This document shows, one piece after another, positions 34,891 through 42,091 of a stretch of DNA of 64,000 bases. The notes under the pieces were generated by a model. The model did no database searches. It saw nothing but the letters and a program-made list of their open reading frames with translations, and had not been told where the DNA came from. The translations under genes and the position numbers were made by a program. The stretch's first letter is position 1, and each line of letters begins with the position of its first letter. The stretch is from contig JAPZTO010000008.1 of assembly GCA_027532775.1 (NCBI GenBank), positions 116,001 to 180,000 of the forward strand. Reading direction: 5' to 3'. Origin of the DNA: Beijerinckiaceae bacterium (GTDB lineage: Bacteria > Pseudomonadota > Alphaproteobacteria > Rhizobiales > Beijerinckiaceae).

Positions 34891-35094
34891 CTAGGCGTTG
34901 GGCTTCTTGCCGGCATTGATTTCGGGAAGCTGATCCACAAACGCTTTCAGGTCTTCCGCCCGGATCAGGGTGCGCCCGGAGAATTTCACGGCACGCAGAG
35001 CGCCGCTCTTGATCGCCTTGTAGAGCGATGTGCGCCCGATGCCGGTTTCCTTGGTCACGTCGGAAATCGAGAGCGTGATGGGGAGGTTCTTCAT
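34891..35094 (-). CDS. AlpA-type helix-turn-helix protein (excisionase/regulator)
   Basis: The 67-residue protein (start [18 protein letters not shown] at 35094, AAAGG upstream) is a MerR/excisionase-like winged helix: [20 protein letters not shown], then [20 protein letters not shown]. Such AlpA-like proteins sit beside P4-type integrases and control integrase expression or excision. A terminator-like hairpin lies only 27 bases upstream, between this gene and integrase. Confidence 0.85.
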   Translation of the reverse strand: MKNLPITLSISDVTKETGIGRTSLYKAIKSGALRAVKFSGRTLIRAEDLKAFVDQLPEINAGKKPNA

Positions 35095-35121
35095 AGACGA
35101 GCCTTTCTGCCGCGTGGGCAC

Positions 35122-35152
35122 AAAAAAACCCGCCGGGCGTGAGCCGGGCGGG
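35122..35152 (-). terminator. Terminator or attenuator just upstream of the AlpA-type gene
   Basis: On the minus strand a GC stem (arms 35143-35152 and 35129-35138, loop of 4, one mismatch) is followed by seven Ts at 35122-35128. This is a good intrinsic terminator for transcription arriving from the integrase side. It ends only 27 bases before the AlpA-type start codon, leaving almost no room for a separate promoter, so it may be an attenuator in the leader of that gene. Confidence 0.7.
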
Positions 35153-35485
35153 CGGGAACCTGCTGGAGCGCAGGCGTCATTCGCGAATAGATCGAGCGTG
35201 GCCGTCTTTCGAAGGCTGCCCGGCTAGTCGGTCAAGAGGTGGATGTGTGAGCGGGCAAGCGTTCAAGCCCACCTCCGGAAGTCCGGGGCAGGCGAAACGT
35301 CAAGCCGGTGGTGAGCTTAGTGCTGAAGCGTGCTTGCCGTTGGGCCTTGAGCGCAACAGCGGCATCGTTACTGCCTGACGATAAACATGATGCGCCGGTC
35401 CACCGCAAGCGGCAACAGCAGGAATACGCTCGTGTTCCACAGGGTTTGCGGGGGTGCCCGCGCCTTCCGGAACGCCTTGCCGGAG
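35153..35485. other. Intergenic stretch between integrase and the AlpA-type gene
   Basis: About 330 bases with no supported gene; short frames on either strand have no ribosome site or recognisable product. It probably holds the promoter for the leftward AlpA-HUH transcription unit, whose transcript would then run into the hairpin at 35122-35152. Confidence 0.4.
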
Positions 35486-36706
35486 CTACGTCGCGGCAGG
35501 CATCCGCAATTCAACCGCGTCGCCCTTGCGTAGCCCGTCGAGATAGTCGGCCCACCATTGCGCCATTTCCACACGCTCTTGCCAGTAGGCGCTGTGATTG
35601 TAGGCGCGGCGGACTTCGTTCGGGTCTTTATGTGAGAGCGCCCGATCGATGGCATCCCGCTGGAATCTGCCGCTTTCGTTCAGCAGGGTGGATGCGGTGC
35701 CCCGGAAGCCATGGGAGCAGATTTCCTCTTTTGTGAAGCCCATACGCCGCATGGCTGCGTTGAGCGTGTTCGCGCTGATCGGGCGCGTTATGCTGCGATT
35801 GCCGGGAAAGAGGAGCTTGGCGTGTCCGGTTATGTCCTGAAGCTCCTGCAACAGCGCTATGGCTTGGCGTGAGAGAGGCACGGCATGCGGTCTGCGCATC
35901 TTCATGCGCCCGGCTGTAACCTTCCACACAGCCTCCTTGAAATCGAACTCCTCCCAGAGGGCATTCCGCAGTTCGACCGGTCGGGTGAAAACCAGCATGA
36001 GAAGCTTCATGGCGATGCGTGTTGTGATCTGGCCTTCGAATTCGTCCACGTCCCGCAAAAAGCCTGCGAGCTTCATCGGGTCGGTGATTGCCGCGCGGTG
36101 CTTTACCTGATGGCTTGTCAGCGCGCCCTTGAGGGCTTGCGTCGGATCGTCCTTGCAGCGTCCTGTTGCCTGCCCGTAGCGAAAGACGGCCCCGCACAAC
36201 TCCTTGGTGCGGGTTGCGGTTTCGAATGTGCCGCGCGCCTCGATGCGCTTCAGAGGTTCCAGCACTTCCGGCGCGGTGATCTCCGTAAGGGGACGCTTGC
36301 CGAGGGCTGGCAGCACATAGCGCAATTGCGTGCGCAGGCGCTTTTGCGTGCTCTCTGCTAGGCCCTCGCGCACCTTCTTGGCGAGATATTCCTCCGCCAC
36401 AACTTCGAAAGTCGCGGAATCGGAGATCGACTTGGCGATCTTGTCGAGCTTCTTTTTTTGGCTGGGATCAATGCCATTGATCAGCAGCCGTTTGGCGTCG
36501 TCGCGTTTCTGCCGGGCCTCCGCGAGGGAGATTTCAGGATAAGGCCCGATGGCGAGGGATTTCTGGCTTCCATTGTAGCGGTAGGCGAACCGCCAAAGCT
36601 TCGAACCTTGGGGCATCACCCACAATTGCAGGCCCCCGCCATCAGATTTTTTTTGCAATTTGCCGTTCGATTTTGAACCCCGGATGGCCACGTCCGTAAG
36701 CGGCAT
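35486..36706 (-). CDS. int: Tyrosine integrase, DUF4102 (P4-type)
   Basis: The 406-residue recombinase has the N-terminal arm-binding DUF4102 domain (LTDVAIRGSK, KKSDGGGLQLWVMPQGSKLW, SLAIGPYPEISLAEARQKRD), a SAM-like core-binding domain (about 100-185) and the catalytic domain with R242 in TRPVELRNALWEEFD, H332-x-x-R335 in SHGFRGTAST, H359 in ALSHKD and the nucleophile, most likely Y369 in RRAYNHSAYWQER. The C-terminal WWADYLDGLR is typical of this family. It lies next to its tRNA target with four short repeats at its start. All catalytic residues are present, so it appears functional. Confidence 0.95.
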   Translation of the reverse strand: MPLTDVAIRGSKSNGKLQKKSDGGGLQLWVMPQGSKLWRFAYRYNGSQKSLAIGPYPEISLAEARQKRDDAKRLLINGIDPSQKKKLDKIAKSISDSATFEVVAEEYLAKKVREGLAESTQKRLRTQLRYVLPALGKRPLTEITAPEVLEPLKRIEARGTFETATRTKELCGAVFRYGQATGRCKDDPTQALKGALTSHQVKHRAAITDPMKLAGFLRDVDEFEGQITTRIAMKLLMLVFTRPVELRNALWEEFDFKEAVWKVTAGRMKMRRPHAVPLSRQAIALLQELQDITGHAKLLFPGNRSITRPISANTLNAAMRRMGFTKEEICSHGFRGTASTLLNESGRFQRDAIDRALSHKDPNEVRRAYNHSAYWQERVEMAQWWADYLDGLRKGDAVELRMPAAT

Positions 36707-36767
36707 GTTGGTATCCTGTTGGTATCAGGCGTTGGTCTTTCGAGCCGATACCAACAACGATACCAAC
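36707..36767. repeat. Four copies of GTTGGTATC in direct and inverted pairs
   Basis: GTTGGTATC occurs at 36707-36715 and 36718-36726, and its reverse complement GATACCAAC at 36747-36755 and 36759-36767. Spacing within pairs is 11 and 12 bases, about one helical turn. The block directly abuts the integrase start codon and lies between it and the tRNA attachment site. It likely forms integrase arm-type sites or a regulator operator. Confidence 0.7.
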
Positions 36768-36890
36768 AAATCCGTTGGCTTCAAGCGGACGAAATCGAAC
36801 GTCCACAACCAGCGTTGGACACATAAGCCTTGATTTATCTTGATTTTCCAGACGCTTGCGGACGTCGGTGAACATCTGCGGAGAGCGATG

Positions 36891-36908
36891 TGGTGCCCCT
36901 GGCCGGAA
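36891..36908. repeat. Right attachment repeat, within tRNA-Leu
   Basis: This copy of TGGTGCCCCTGGCCGGAA is the 3' end of the tRNA-Leu gene (minus strand), including the encoded CCA and the 3' half of the acceptor stem. Integration has left the tRNA intact on this side. Confidence 0.85.
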
Positions 36909-36975
36909 TCGAACCAGCACTCCTTGCGGAATCCGATTTTGAGTCGGACGCGTCTACCAGTTCCGCCACAGGGGC
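36891..36975 (-). tRNA. tRNA-Leu (anticodon CAA)
   Basis: On the minus strand the 85-base gene begins GCCCCTG, which pairs with CAGGGGC at the 3' end, followed by discriminator A and an encoded CCA. The anticodon loop CTCAAAA between GA and TC gives anticodon CAA. A long variable arm and the T-loop GGTTCGATTCC complete a type II tRNA-Leu. It serves as the attachment site of the adjacent element. Confidence 0.95.
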
Positions 36976-37175
36976 ATCGGCCGAGCCGAATGCGTGCTCC
37001 GCGTATCATGCGTTTGACCGGCTGGTCAATTCGGTCGATAACCGCGCGCGGGGGCAATGAAGACCGGAGTCCGGATGGTCAGGCGACCTTCCGGCTGCAA
37101 TCCGCTCCCGGCAGCCGGGTCTGCTGGCCCGTGCCCGGCTTTCGTCCAACCCCGTGCCCAGGCGAAATCCCCCCA

Positions 37176-38159
37176 ATGACCGATCTCCTGAACAAGCCCC
37201 TCGAGGATGCGGATGTCGAAGCCTTGTATCTGGCGATCCTGCGGCGGGCGCCGGAAAGCGCCGAGACCATCCGTTCGCATCGCGAATCGTCAAGAACCGT
37301 CGGCGGGCTGCTGAACGCACTGCTCGGTTCGCAGGAATACCGCCAGCGCATCCGCGAATGGACGGCCGGCTCCATGCAGCTGACGGGCGAGCCGCCCCAT
37401 TGCTTCGTCACGCATACGCATGATGACGCGATCGGGATGCAGGTTCGCTGGAACGGCCATTTCGAGGAACATCATGTCGGGGAGGTCGTGCGGCGTCTCG
37501 GGGTAGACCCGGCTGCAAAGCCGTGGTTCGTCGATATCGGGGCCAATATCGGCACCCATTCCCTGTTCGCGCTGCGAAACGGCTTCGGCCAGGCCCTTTG
37601 TGTGGAGCCGGAGCCACGGAATTTCCGGCTGCTGCGGGTCAACCAGATCCTCAACGGGGTTGATGCGCGGTGCCGCAATGTGATGGCCGCCGTGACCGAT
37701 TTCAACGGCGAGATCACGCTGGAACTGGCCGATGACAATCTCGGCGATCACCGGGTCCAGGGCAGCCAGCCCGGGGAGGAACATTTCCGCGAATCCGGGC
37801 GCCAGCTGGTGCAGGTGCCGGCGAGGATGTTCGATGACATCCTGAGGGAGCAGGATGTGGATCCCGGTTCGATCGGGCTGGTCTGGATCGACACACAGGG
37901 CCATGAGGGCCAGGTGCTGAGCCGGGCCGGGAGCCTGCTGGCCCATCATGTGCCGATGGTCATCGAGTTCTGGCCCTACGGGCTCGATCGCGTGGCGGGC
38001 TATCCGCGCCTGCGCGAGGTGCTGGCGCGATGTGGCCGGATCGAGACTGTCCGTTCCGGCGAGCGCATGGACCTCGCGGCTGTCGATGCCGTCTATGCGG
38101 CATTGCTGCAGCAGCCGGAAAAGGGCGCGGCCTATCTCGATCTGGTGCTTCTGCCCTGA
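37176..38159 (+). CDS. FkbM family methyltransferase with N-terminal DUF4214-like segment
   Basis: The 327-residue protein (start MTDLLNKPLEDADVEALYLA) has an N-terminal helical segment (about residues 10-60, LYLAILRRAPES, LLGSQEYRQR) resembling DUF4214, and a Rossmann-type methyltransferase domain with the SAM-binding FVDIGANIGTHSL, ALCVEPEPRNFRLL and the FkbM hallmark IGLVWIDTQGHEGQVLSRAG. FkbM enzymes O-methylate sugars of polysaccharides, glycolipids or natural products. No glycan genes adjoin it, so the substrate is unknown. It lies just downstream of the tRNA on the other strand. Confidence 0.85.
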   Translation: MTDLLNKPLEDADVEALYLAILRRAPESAETIRSHRESSRTVGGLLNALLGSQEYRQRIREWTAGSMQLTGEPPHCFVTHTHDDAIGMQVRWNGHFEEHHVGEVVRRLGVDPAAKPWFVDIGANIGTHSLFALRNGFGQALCVEPEPRNFRLLRVNQILNGVDARCRNVMAAVTDFNGEITLELADDNLGDHRVQGSQPGEEHFRESGRQLVQVPARMFDDILREQDVDPGSIGLVWIDTQGHEGQVLSRAGSLLAHHVPMVIEFWPYGLDRVAGYPRLREVLARCGRIETVRSGERMDLAAVDAVYAALLQQPEKGAAYLDLVLLP

Positions 38160-38282
38160 CAGGCGCTGCCCGGGATCCGCAGGATATTCACCCTGACGGC
38201 ATTTTTCCGGGCCCGGCCAATAGGCTCCCGCACCGGAAATGCTCTATGAAGCGCCAGCACATCGCGGGTGGCAGGATCTGGC

Positions 38283-38864
38283 ATGTTCAAGCAGCTCTAT
38301 GACTGGACGATCGGGCTCGCCAATTCCCGGCGCGCGCCGCAGGCGCTGGCGGCGGTGTCGTTCGCGGAGAGCTCGTTCTTCCCCGTCCCGCCGGATGTGA
38401 TGCTGGTGCCGATGACCATGGCCCGGCCCGAGCGTGCCTGGCATTATGCCGCGATCTGCACCATCGCCTCGGTGCTTGGCGGCATTGCCGGCTACCTGAT
38501 CGGGGCGCTGCTCTACGATACGCTCGGTGCCTGGCTGATCCGGCTCTATGGCTATGGCGACAAGATGGATGCGTTCCGCGCGCTCTACCAGCAGCACGGG
38601 CACTGGATCATCCTGATCAAGGGTTTCACGCCGATCCCCTTCAAGCTGATCACCATTGCCAGCGGCCTCGCCGGCTATGATTTCCTGATGTTCGTGCTGC
38701 TCTCCGCCATCACGCGCGGGGCGCGGTTCTTCCTCGTCGCCGGCGTGATGAACCGTTTCGGCGGGCCGATCCGCCGGTTCATCGAGGCCAATCTCACGCT
38801 GGTCGGCATCGTCACGCTGGTTGCGATCATCGGCGGCTTTGCGGCAGCGAAGTTCTTCTTCTAG
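38283..38864 (+). CDS. YqaA/DedA-family membrane protein
   Basis: The 193-residue integral membrane protein (start MFKQLYDWTIGLANS at 38283 with AGGA upstream; a GTG at 38268 is possible) has the SNARE-associated/VTT-domain pattern: ESSFFPVPPDVMLVPM, GGIAGYLIGALLYD, HGHWIILIKGFTPIPFKL and SAITRGARFFLVAGVMNRFG. VTT proteins such as DedA are lipid scramblases or transporters of the inner membrane. A strong terminator hairpin directly overlaps its stop. Confidence 0.88.
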   Translation: MFKQLYDWTIGLANSRRAPQALAAVSFAESSFFPVPPDVMLVPMTMARPERAWHYAAICTIASVLGGIAGYLIGALLYDTLGAWLIRLYGYGDKMDAFRALYQQHGHWIILIKGFTPIPFKLITIASGLAGYDFLMFVLLSAITRGARFFLVAGVMNRFGGPIRRFIEANLTLVGIVTLVAIIGGFAAAKFFF

Positions 38865-38898
38865 AGCGGACGACCTGACTGAATCAGGTCGTCCGCTC
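38864..38898 (+). terminator. 15-bp-stem hairpin at the yqaA-like gene end
   Basis: GAGCGGACGACCTGA and TCAGGTCGTCCGCTC form a perfect 15-bp stem with a 5-base loop, starting at the last base of the stop codon. T-rich sequence (GTTTCTTGTTTTT) follows. This is a convincing intrinsic terminator for the plus strand. Confidence 0.75.
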
Positions 38899-38916
38899 CC
38901 GTTTCTTGTTTTTGAC

Positions 38917-38959
38917 GCATTTTCTGCGATCAACCGGTATCCACTTGATCGGAAAATGC
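38917..38959. repeat. Palindromic intergenic repeat of Hyphomicrobiales type
   Basis: GCATTTTC and GAAAATGC flank a GATCAACCGG...CCACTTGATC inner dyad, giving a 43-base imperfect palindrome. It resembles short interspersed palindromes that I associate with Bradyrhizobium-like genomes. It lies just upstream of the DsbB-family gene, so it would be in that gene's leader. Confidence 0.55.
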
Positions 38960-38971
38960 TTTAGGCTGCGA

Positions 38972-39475
38972 ATGATGCTTGATCGCCCTGTTCCGCTCCT
39001 CCTCGCCGGGATCGCGCTTGCCAGCGCGGCGATCGGCGGTGCGTGGTTCTCCGAACTCGGCCTCGGCTATGTGCCCTGCATGCTCTGTCTGTGGCAGCGG
39101 ATCCCCTATTATGTCGCCGCGGTGCCGGCCCTGGCCGCTCTGGCGCTGCTGGCAACGGGGAAGGGCCCGCGCGTTCTGGGCTGGCTCGCCGTGCTGCTCG
39201 CGCTGGTCTTCCTCGTCTCGGCGGGGCTGGGCGTCTATCATGCCGGGGTGGAGTGGAAGCTCTGGGCCGGGCCTGCCGGCTGCGGCGGGCGTGTGGAACT
39301 TGCCGCGCCGAGCTTCCAGGACTTCCAGAAATCGCTGCAGAAGGCGCGGGTTGTCCTGTGCGACGAGGCGCCGATGCGCGTGCTCGGCCTGTCTTTCGCG
39401 GGGTGGAATGCCGTGGCTTCGGCCCTCGTGGCCGGGCTGTTCGCGCGGGCGGCGCAGCTGTTCCGCCGGGCCTGA
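38972..39475 (+). CDS. dsbB: DsbB-family disulfide bond formation protein
   Basis: The 167-residue membrane protein (start MMLDRPVPLLLAG) has four predicted helices. The first periplasmic loop carries VPCMLCLWQRIPYY, whose CxxC is the quinone-linked redox pair of DsbB, and the second loop has paired cysteines in AGCGGR and VVLCDEAP. It would reoxidise a DsbA-like partner at the inner membrane. It is slightly shorter than E. coli DsbB, as is usual in alphaproteobacteria. Confidence 0.85.
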   Translation: MMLDRPVPLLLAGIALASAAIGGAWFSELGLGYVPCMLCLWQRIPYYVAAVPALAALALLATGKGPRVLGWLAVLLALVFLVSAGLGVYHAGVEWKLWAGPAGCGGRVELAAPSFQDFQKSLQKARVVLCDEAPMRVLGLSFAGWNAVASALVAGLFARAAQLFRRA

Positions 39476-39484
39476 CGGCCGGGC

Positions 39485-40054
39485 TTACGGTTCCAGCTCG
39501 GTATCCCAGTAGAGATAGTCCATCCAGCTGTCATGCAGGTAGTTCGGCGGGAAGAGCCGGCCGTTCTGGTGCAGGTCCTGCACGCTGGGCGCATAGGGCC
39601 GCTGAAAGGGCAGCATCTCCACCTCGTGAGGGAGGCGGTCGCCCTTGCGGAGGTTGCAGGGCGAGCAGGCCGCCACGACATTCTCCCAGGTGGTCAGGCC
39701 ACCTTTCGAGCGCGGGATGACGTGGTCGAAGGTCAGGTCCTCGCGCGCCCCGCAATACTGGCAGGTGAAGCGATCGCGCAGGAACACGTTGAACCGCGTG
39801 AAGGCCGGAATGCGCGAAGGCTTCACATAGGTCTTGAGCGAGACGACGCTGGGCAGCCGCATCGAGAAGGACGGCGAGCAGACTGCACGGTCATATTCGG
39901 AGACGATGTTCACCCGGTCGAGGAAGACGGCCTTGATCGTATCCTGCCAGGACCAGAGCGAGAGCGGGTAATAGGATAGCGGCCGGTAATCGGCGTTCAG
40001 CACAAGCGCCGGACAGGCTTCGGGAGAAACGAATGGGTGGACATGAATCGTCAC
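39485..40054 (-). CDS. HNH endonuclease family protein
   Basis: The 189-residue protein uses a GTG start at 40054 (VTIHVHPFVSPEACPALV) with GGGGG upstream; no ATG lies in frame nearby. Residues 95-145 form the HNH domain: RFTCQYCGAREDLTFDHVIP with the zinc-binding CxxC and catalytic histidine, RSKGGLTTWENVVAAC and CSPCNLRKGD. The N-terminal part LNADYRPLSYYPLSLWSW is highly characteristic of a stand-alone HNH protein common in alphaproteobacteria. Cellular role is unknown; it is not part of a restriction locus here. Confidence 0.88.
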   Translation of the reverse strand: MTIHVHPFVSPEACPALVLNADYRPLSYYPLSLWSWQDTIKAVFLDRVNIVSEYDRAVCSPSFSMRLPSVVSLKTYVKPSRIPAFTRFNVFLRDRFTCQYCGAREDLTFDHVIPRSKGGLTTWENVVAACSPCNLRKGDRLPHEVEMLPFQRPYAPSVQDLHQNGRLFPPNYLHDSWMDYLYWDTELEP

Positions 40055-40239
40055 GCAAGGCCCCCAGATCGATACGCCGGTCGTGTTCTTACGCAGATGC
40101 TCGGATACGCGGTCTCTCTTCTTTTCCCGGGCGGGGACGAATCGCCGCCCGTCATGTTCTGTCCTTAGTGTAGGGCCGATGTGACAGCCCTGTGAAGGGG
40201 GAGCCCGGTCGCAGGCTGCAATGGGGCCGCATCCGGGGC

Positions 40240-41304
40240 TCAGGCGAGCGTGAAGGCCTCGTTGATCGCGCTTTTCACGCCGCCGCCCATCTGGGGCCCG
40301 CCACCGGCGACATAGATCGCCTCGCCGATCACTACGGCGCCCATGCCATGGCGCGGCGTGAGCATCGGCGCGTGGCTTTCCCAGAGGTTGCGGACGGGGT
40401 CGTAGCTCTCGTTCTGGCCATAGACGCGGTTGGTGCCCTCGCCGCCCATGCAGAAGATGCGCTCGCCGAACCAGACCGTGCCATGGCCGGAACGCGCCGT
40501 GGGAATGGGCGCGAGGAAGGCCCATTGGTCGGTCTTCGGATCATAGGCATGGTGGAGGTTCGAATTGGTGTGAAAGCTGTCCACCCGCCCGCCGATGATA
40601 TGCACCCGGCCGTTCACGGCCACAATGCCGCAATGATCGCGCCCCACCGGCATGGGTTGCCGGCGGGTATAGCGGTCGGTTTTCGGGTCATAGACGAGGT
40701 GCCAGTCGATCGAGCGGCGATTGTCGGAGCCGATCGCCCCGCCGACAAGATGGATCATCCCGTCCAACGCGATGCAGGCCATGGCGCCGCAGGCTTCCGG
40801 CAGGCGGCGGATCGGCTTCCAGCCGGTGCCGTCGAAGATGAAGGCCTCGTCATGCGGGGTGCGGTTCTGCTCGAGGAAGCCACCGAAGGCATAGAGCCGG
40901 TCGCCCGACGTGGCGATGCCGACATGGTTCGCCCCGCGCGGCAGGCGCGGCAATTCCTCCCAGCGGTCGGAAGCGGGGTCATAGGCATGGTGATAGGGCC
41001 TGTCGACGCGCTGCTCGGCATAGCCGCCGACAAGGTGCATCCGGCCGCGATATTCCACCGCCCAGGCCATCTCGGTCCGGGGCAGGGGCAGCGGTGCGCG
41101 CGGCGCCCAGCGGCCCTGCCGCGCCGCCTTCGGGGCGGGGCTCTCGGTCACGGCATGCTGGAAATGCAGTTCGGGCGTATCGATCCGGCCGGGCTGGTTC
41201 AGCCGCTCGAACTGGCCGGCATGATGGGCATGGGGGTTCTGGGCCAGGGCCGGGCCGGCAGTTGCGGCACCAAGGCCGGCGAGAAGCGAACGACGCGAGA
41301 GCAT
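40240..41304 (-). CDS. Tat-exported kelch-repeat protein
   Basis: The 354-residue protein begins MLSRRSLLAGLGAATAGPAL, a twin-arginine signal peptide with cleavage after ALA. The mature part has at least five kelch repeats with GG pairs (MHLVGGYAE, LYAFGGFLE, IHLVGGAIG, VHIIGGRVD, IFCMGGEG, IYVAGGG), forming a beta propeller. A Tat signal suggests a cofactor or prefolded export, but a galactose-oxidase-type copper site is not evident. Function unknown; a periplasmic binding or lyase role is possible. Confidence 0.85.
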   Translation of the reverse strand: MLSRRSLLAGLGAATAGPALAQNPHAHHAGQFERLNQPGRIDTPELHFQHAVTESPAPKAARQGRWAPRAPLPLPRTEMAWAVEYRGRMHLVGGYAEQRVDRPYHHAYDPASDRWEELPRLPRGANHVGIATSGDRLYAFGGFLEQNRTPHDEAFIFDGTGWKPIRRLPEACGAMACIALDGMIHLVGGAIGSDNRRSIDWHLVYDPKTDRYTRRQPMPVGRDHCGIVAVNGRVHIIGGRVDSFHTNSNLHHAYDPKTDQWAFLAPIPTARSGHGTVWFGERIFCMGGEGTNRVYGQNESYDPVRNLWESHAPMLTPRHGMGAVVIGEAIYVAGGGPQMGGGVKSAINEAFTLA

Positions 41305-41685
41305 GGTGTCCTCCGTTTCTCCGGAGGCTAACGCAAATCCGGCCCGCGTCGAGGGGCCAACAACAAAACGCCGGCGAAGGACGCCGGCGCCGGTTCACGG
41401 GAGAACCAAGTCAGGGGAGGGGGAACGGGCCGGTCCTTCCGATGGCGCCGGGACTTTCGGACGGAGGGTCCGAAACCCTGCCGGTTGCCGACGGGACGGC
41501 TGCCGGGCGAAGCGCCAGGGGAGGGGGGCGGCCCGTTCCTCCACGATGCAGGGAGAGCATGCCGCGCGCCGGCGGGGCTGTCGTTGATCTGGATCAAGGG
41601 GGGCTTGCCGCATAGTTGGGCTTGCCCCTCACCCGGCGCTTCGCCTGTTTGTTCTTGCCCCTCACCCGGCGCTTCGCGCCACCCT

Positions 41686-41795
41686 CTCCCCGCAAGCGGG
41701 GCGAGGGGGGTCCCGCCCATCGCCTTCGCTTCTGCTCCCCGCAAGCGGGGCGAGGGGGTCCCGCCCATCGCCTTCGCTTCTGCTCCCCGCAAGCG
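41686..41795. repeat. Tandem 48/49-base repeat, two and a quarter copies
   Basis: Copy 1 (41686-41734) and copy 2 (41735-41782) are the same except for one extra G; a partial third copy (41783-41795) follows. Each begins CTCCCCGCAAGCGGGG, itself a hairpin, and ends CGCCTTCGCTTCTG. This is a local expansion of a dispersed repeat, not a CRISPR array, because there are no unique spacers. Confidence 0.75.
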
Positions 41796-41870
41796 CTGCG
41801 AAGGCGGAAAACCACCACGGTCTATGCAGCAAGGTTGAAACGCCGCCCGCCTTTCCAGCCAGATTCCCGT

Positions 41871-41922
41871 CTCTCCCCTCGGGGGAGAGGTCGACGGCGC
41901 GAAGCGTCGGCGGGTGAGGGGG
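41871..41922. repeat. Dispersed hairpin repeat, copy A
   Basis: A 52-base unit with CTCTCCCCTCGGGGGAGAG hairpin and CGACGGCGCGAAGCG followed by CGGCGGGTGAGGGGG. A closely similar unit occurs at 53221-53273, and inverted fragments lie at 41622-41700. This is an interspersed intergenic repeat family. Confidence 0.65.
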
Positions 41923-42091
41923 ATTGCAGGACCGGGGAACAAACCCCGCCGTCATGGCCGGGCTTCGCCCGGCCATCCGTCACTTGTCGTTGCCAAGGGA
42001 ATTCGTGGATGCCCACCCCAGGGGCGGGCATGACGATAGAATACCGGCTTCAGCGCAAAGCCTCAGCCAAGTTGGGGTGATGCGAACTTCC

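Larger units (their letters stand above)
31131..36908. mobile_element. Compact integrative element in tRNA-Leu(CAA), about 5.8 kb
   Basis: The element is bounded by an 18-bp direct repeat (31131-31148 and 36891-36908) that equals the 3' end of the intact tRNA-Leu gene, the usual target of DUF4102-type integrases. Inside are, from right to left, integrase, an AlpA-type small regulator, an HUH-motif Rep-like protein and an unknown partner, all on the minus strand; then on the plus strand the cargo pair of MBL protein and four-TM membrane protein. The cargo and left end are visibly richer in A and T than the host genes. No capsid, tail or conjugation genes are present, so it is a satellite- or mini-island-type element that depends on others for transfer (inference). 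Confidence 0.85.
41305..42091. other. 787-base noncoding stretch with repeats
   Basis: No gene is supported between the kelch-protein and 3-hydroxybutyryl-CoA dehydrogenase genes. Long open frames here are caused by GC-rich repeats. The region contains two CCCCTCACCCGGCGCTTCGC copies (41622 and 41658), a tandem 48/49-base repeat and a 52-base hairpin repeat also found at 53221, all described separately. Confidence 0.7.

Noticed and set aside
41686..41795. Tandem units considered as a CRISPR array
   Set aside because: Units are directly adjacent with no unique spacers, and no cas genes occur in the window.
41328..41942. Minus-strand frame of 204 residues with repeated GGTP motifs
   Set aside because: The repeats come from intergenic DNA repeats; no start signal or known domain.
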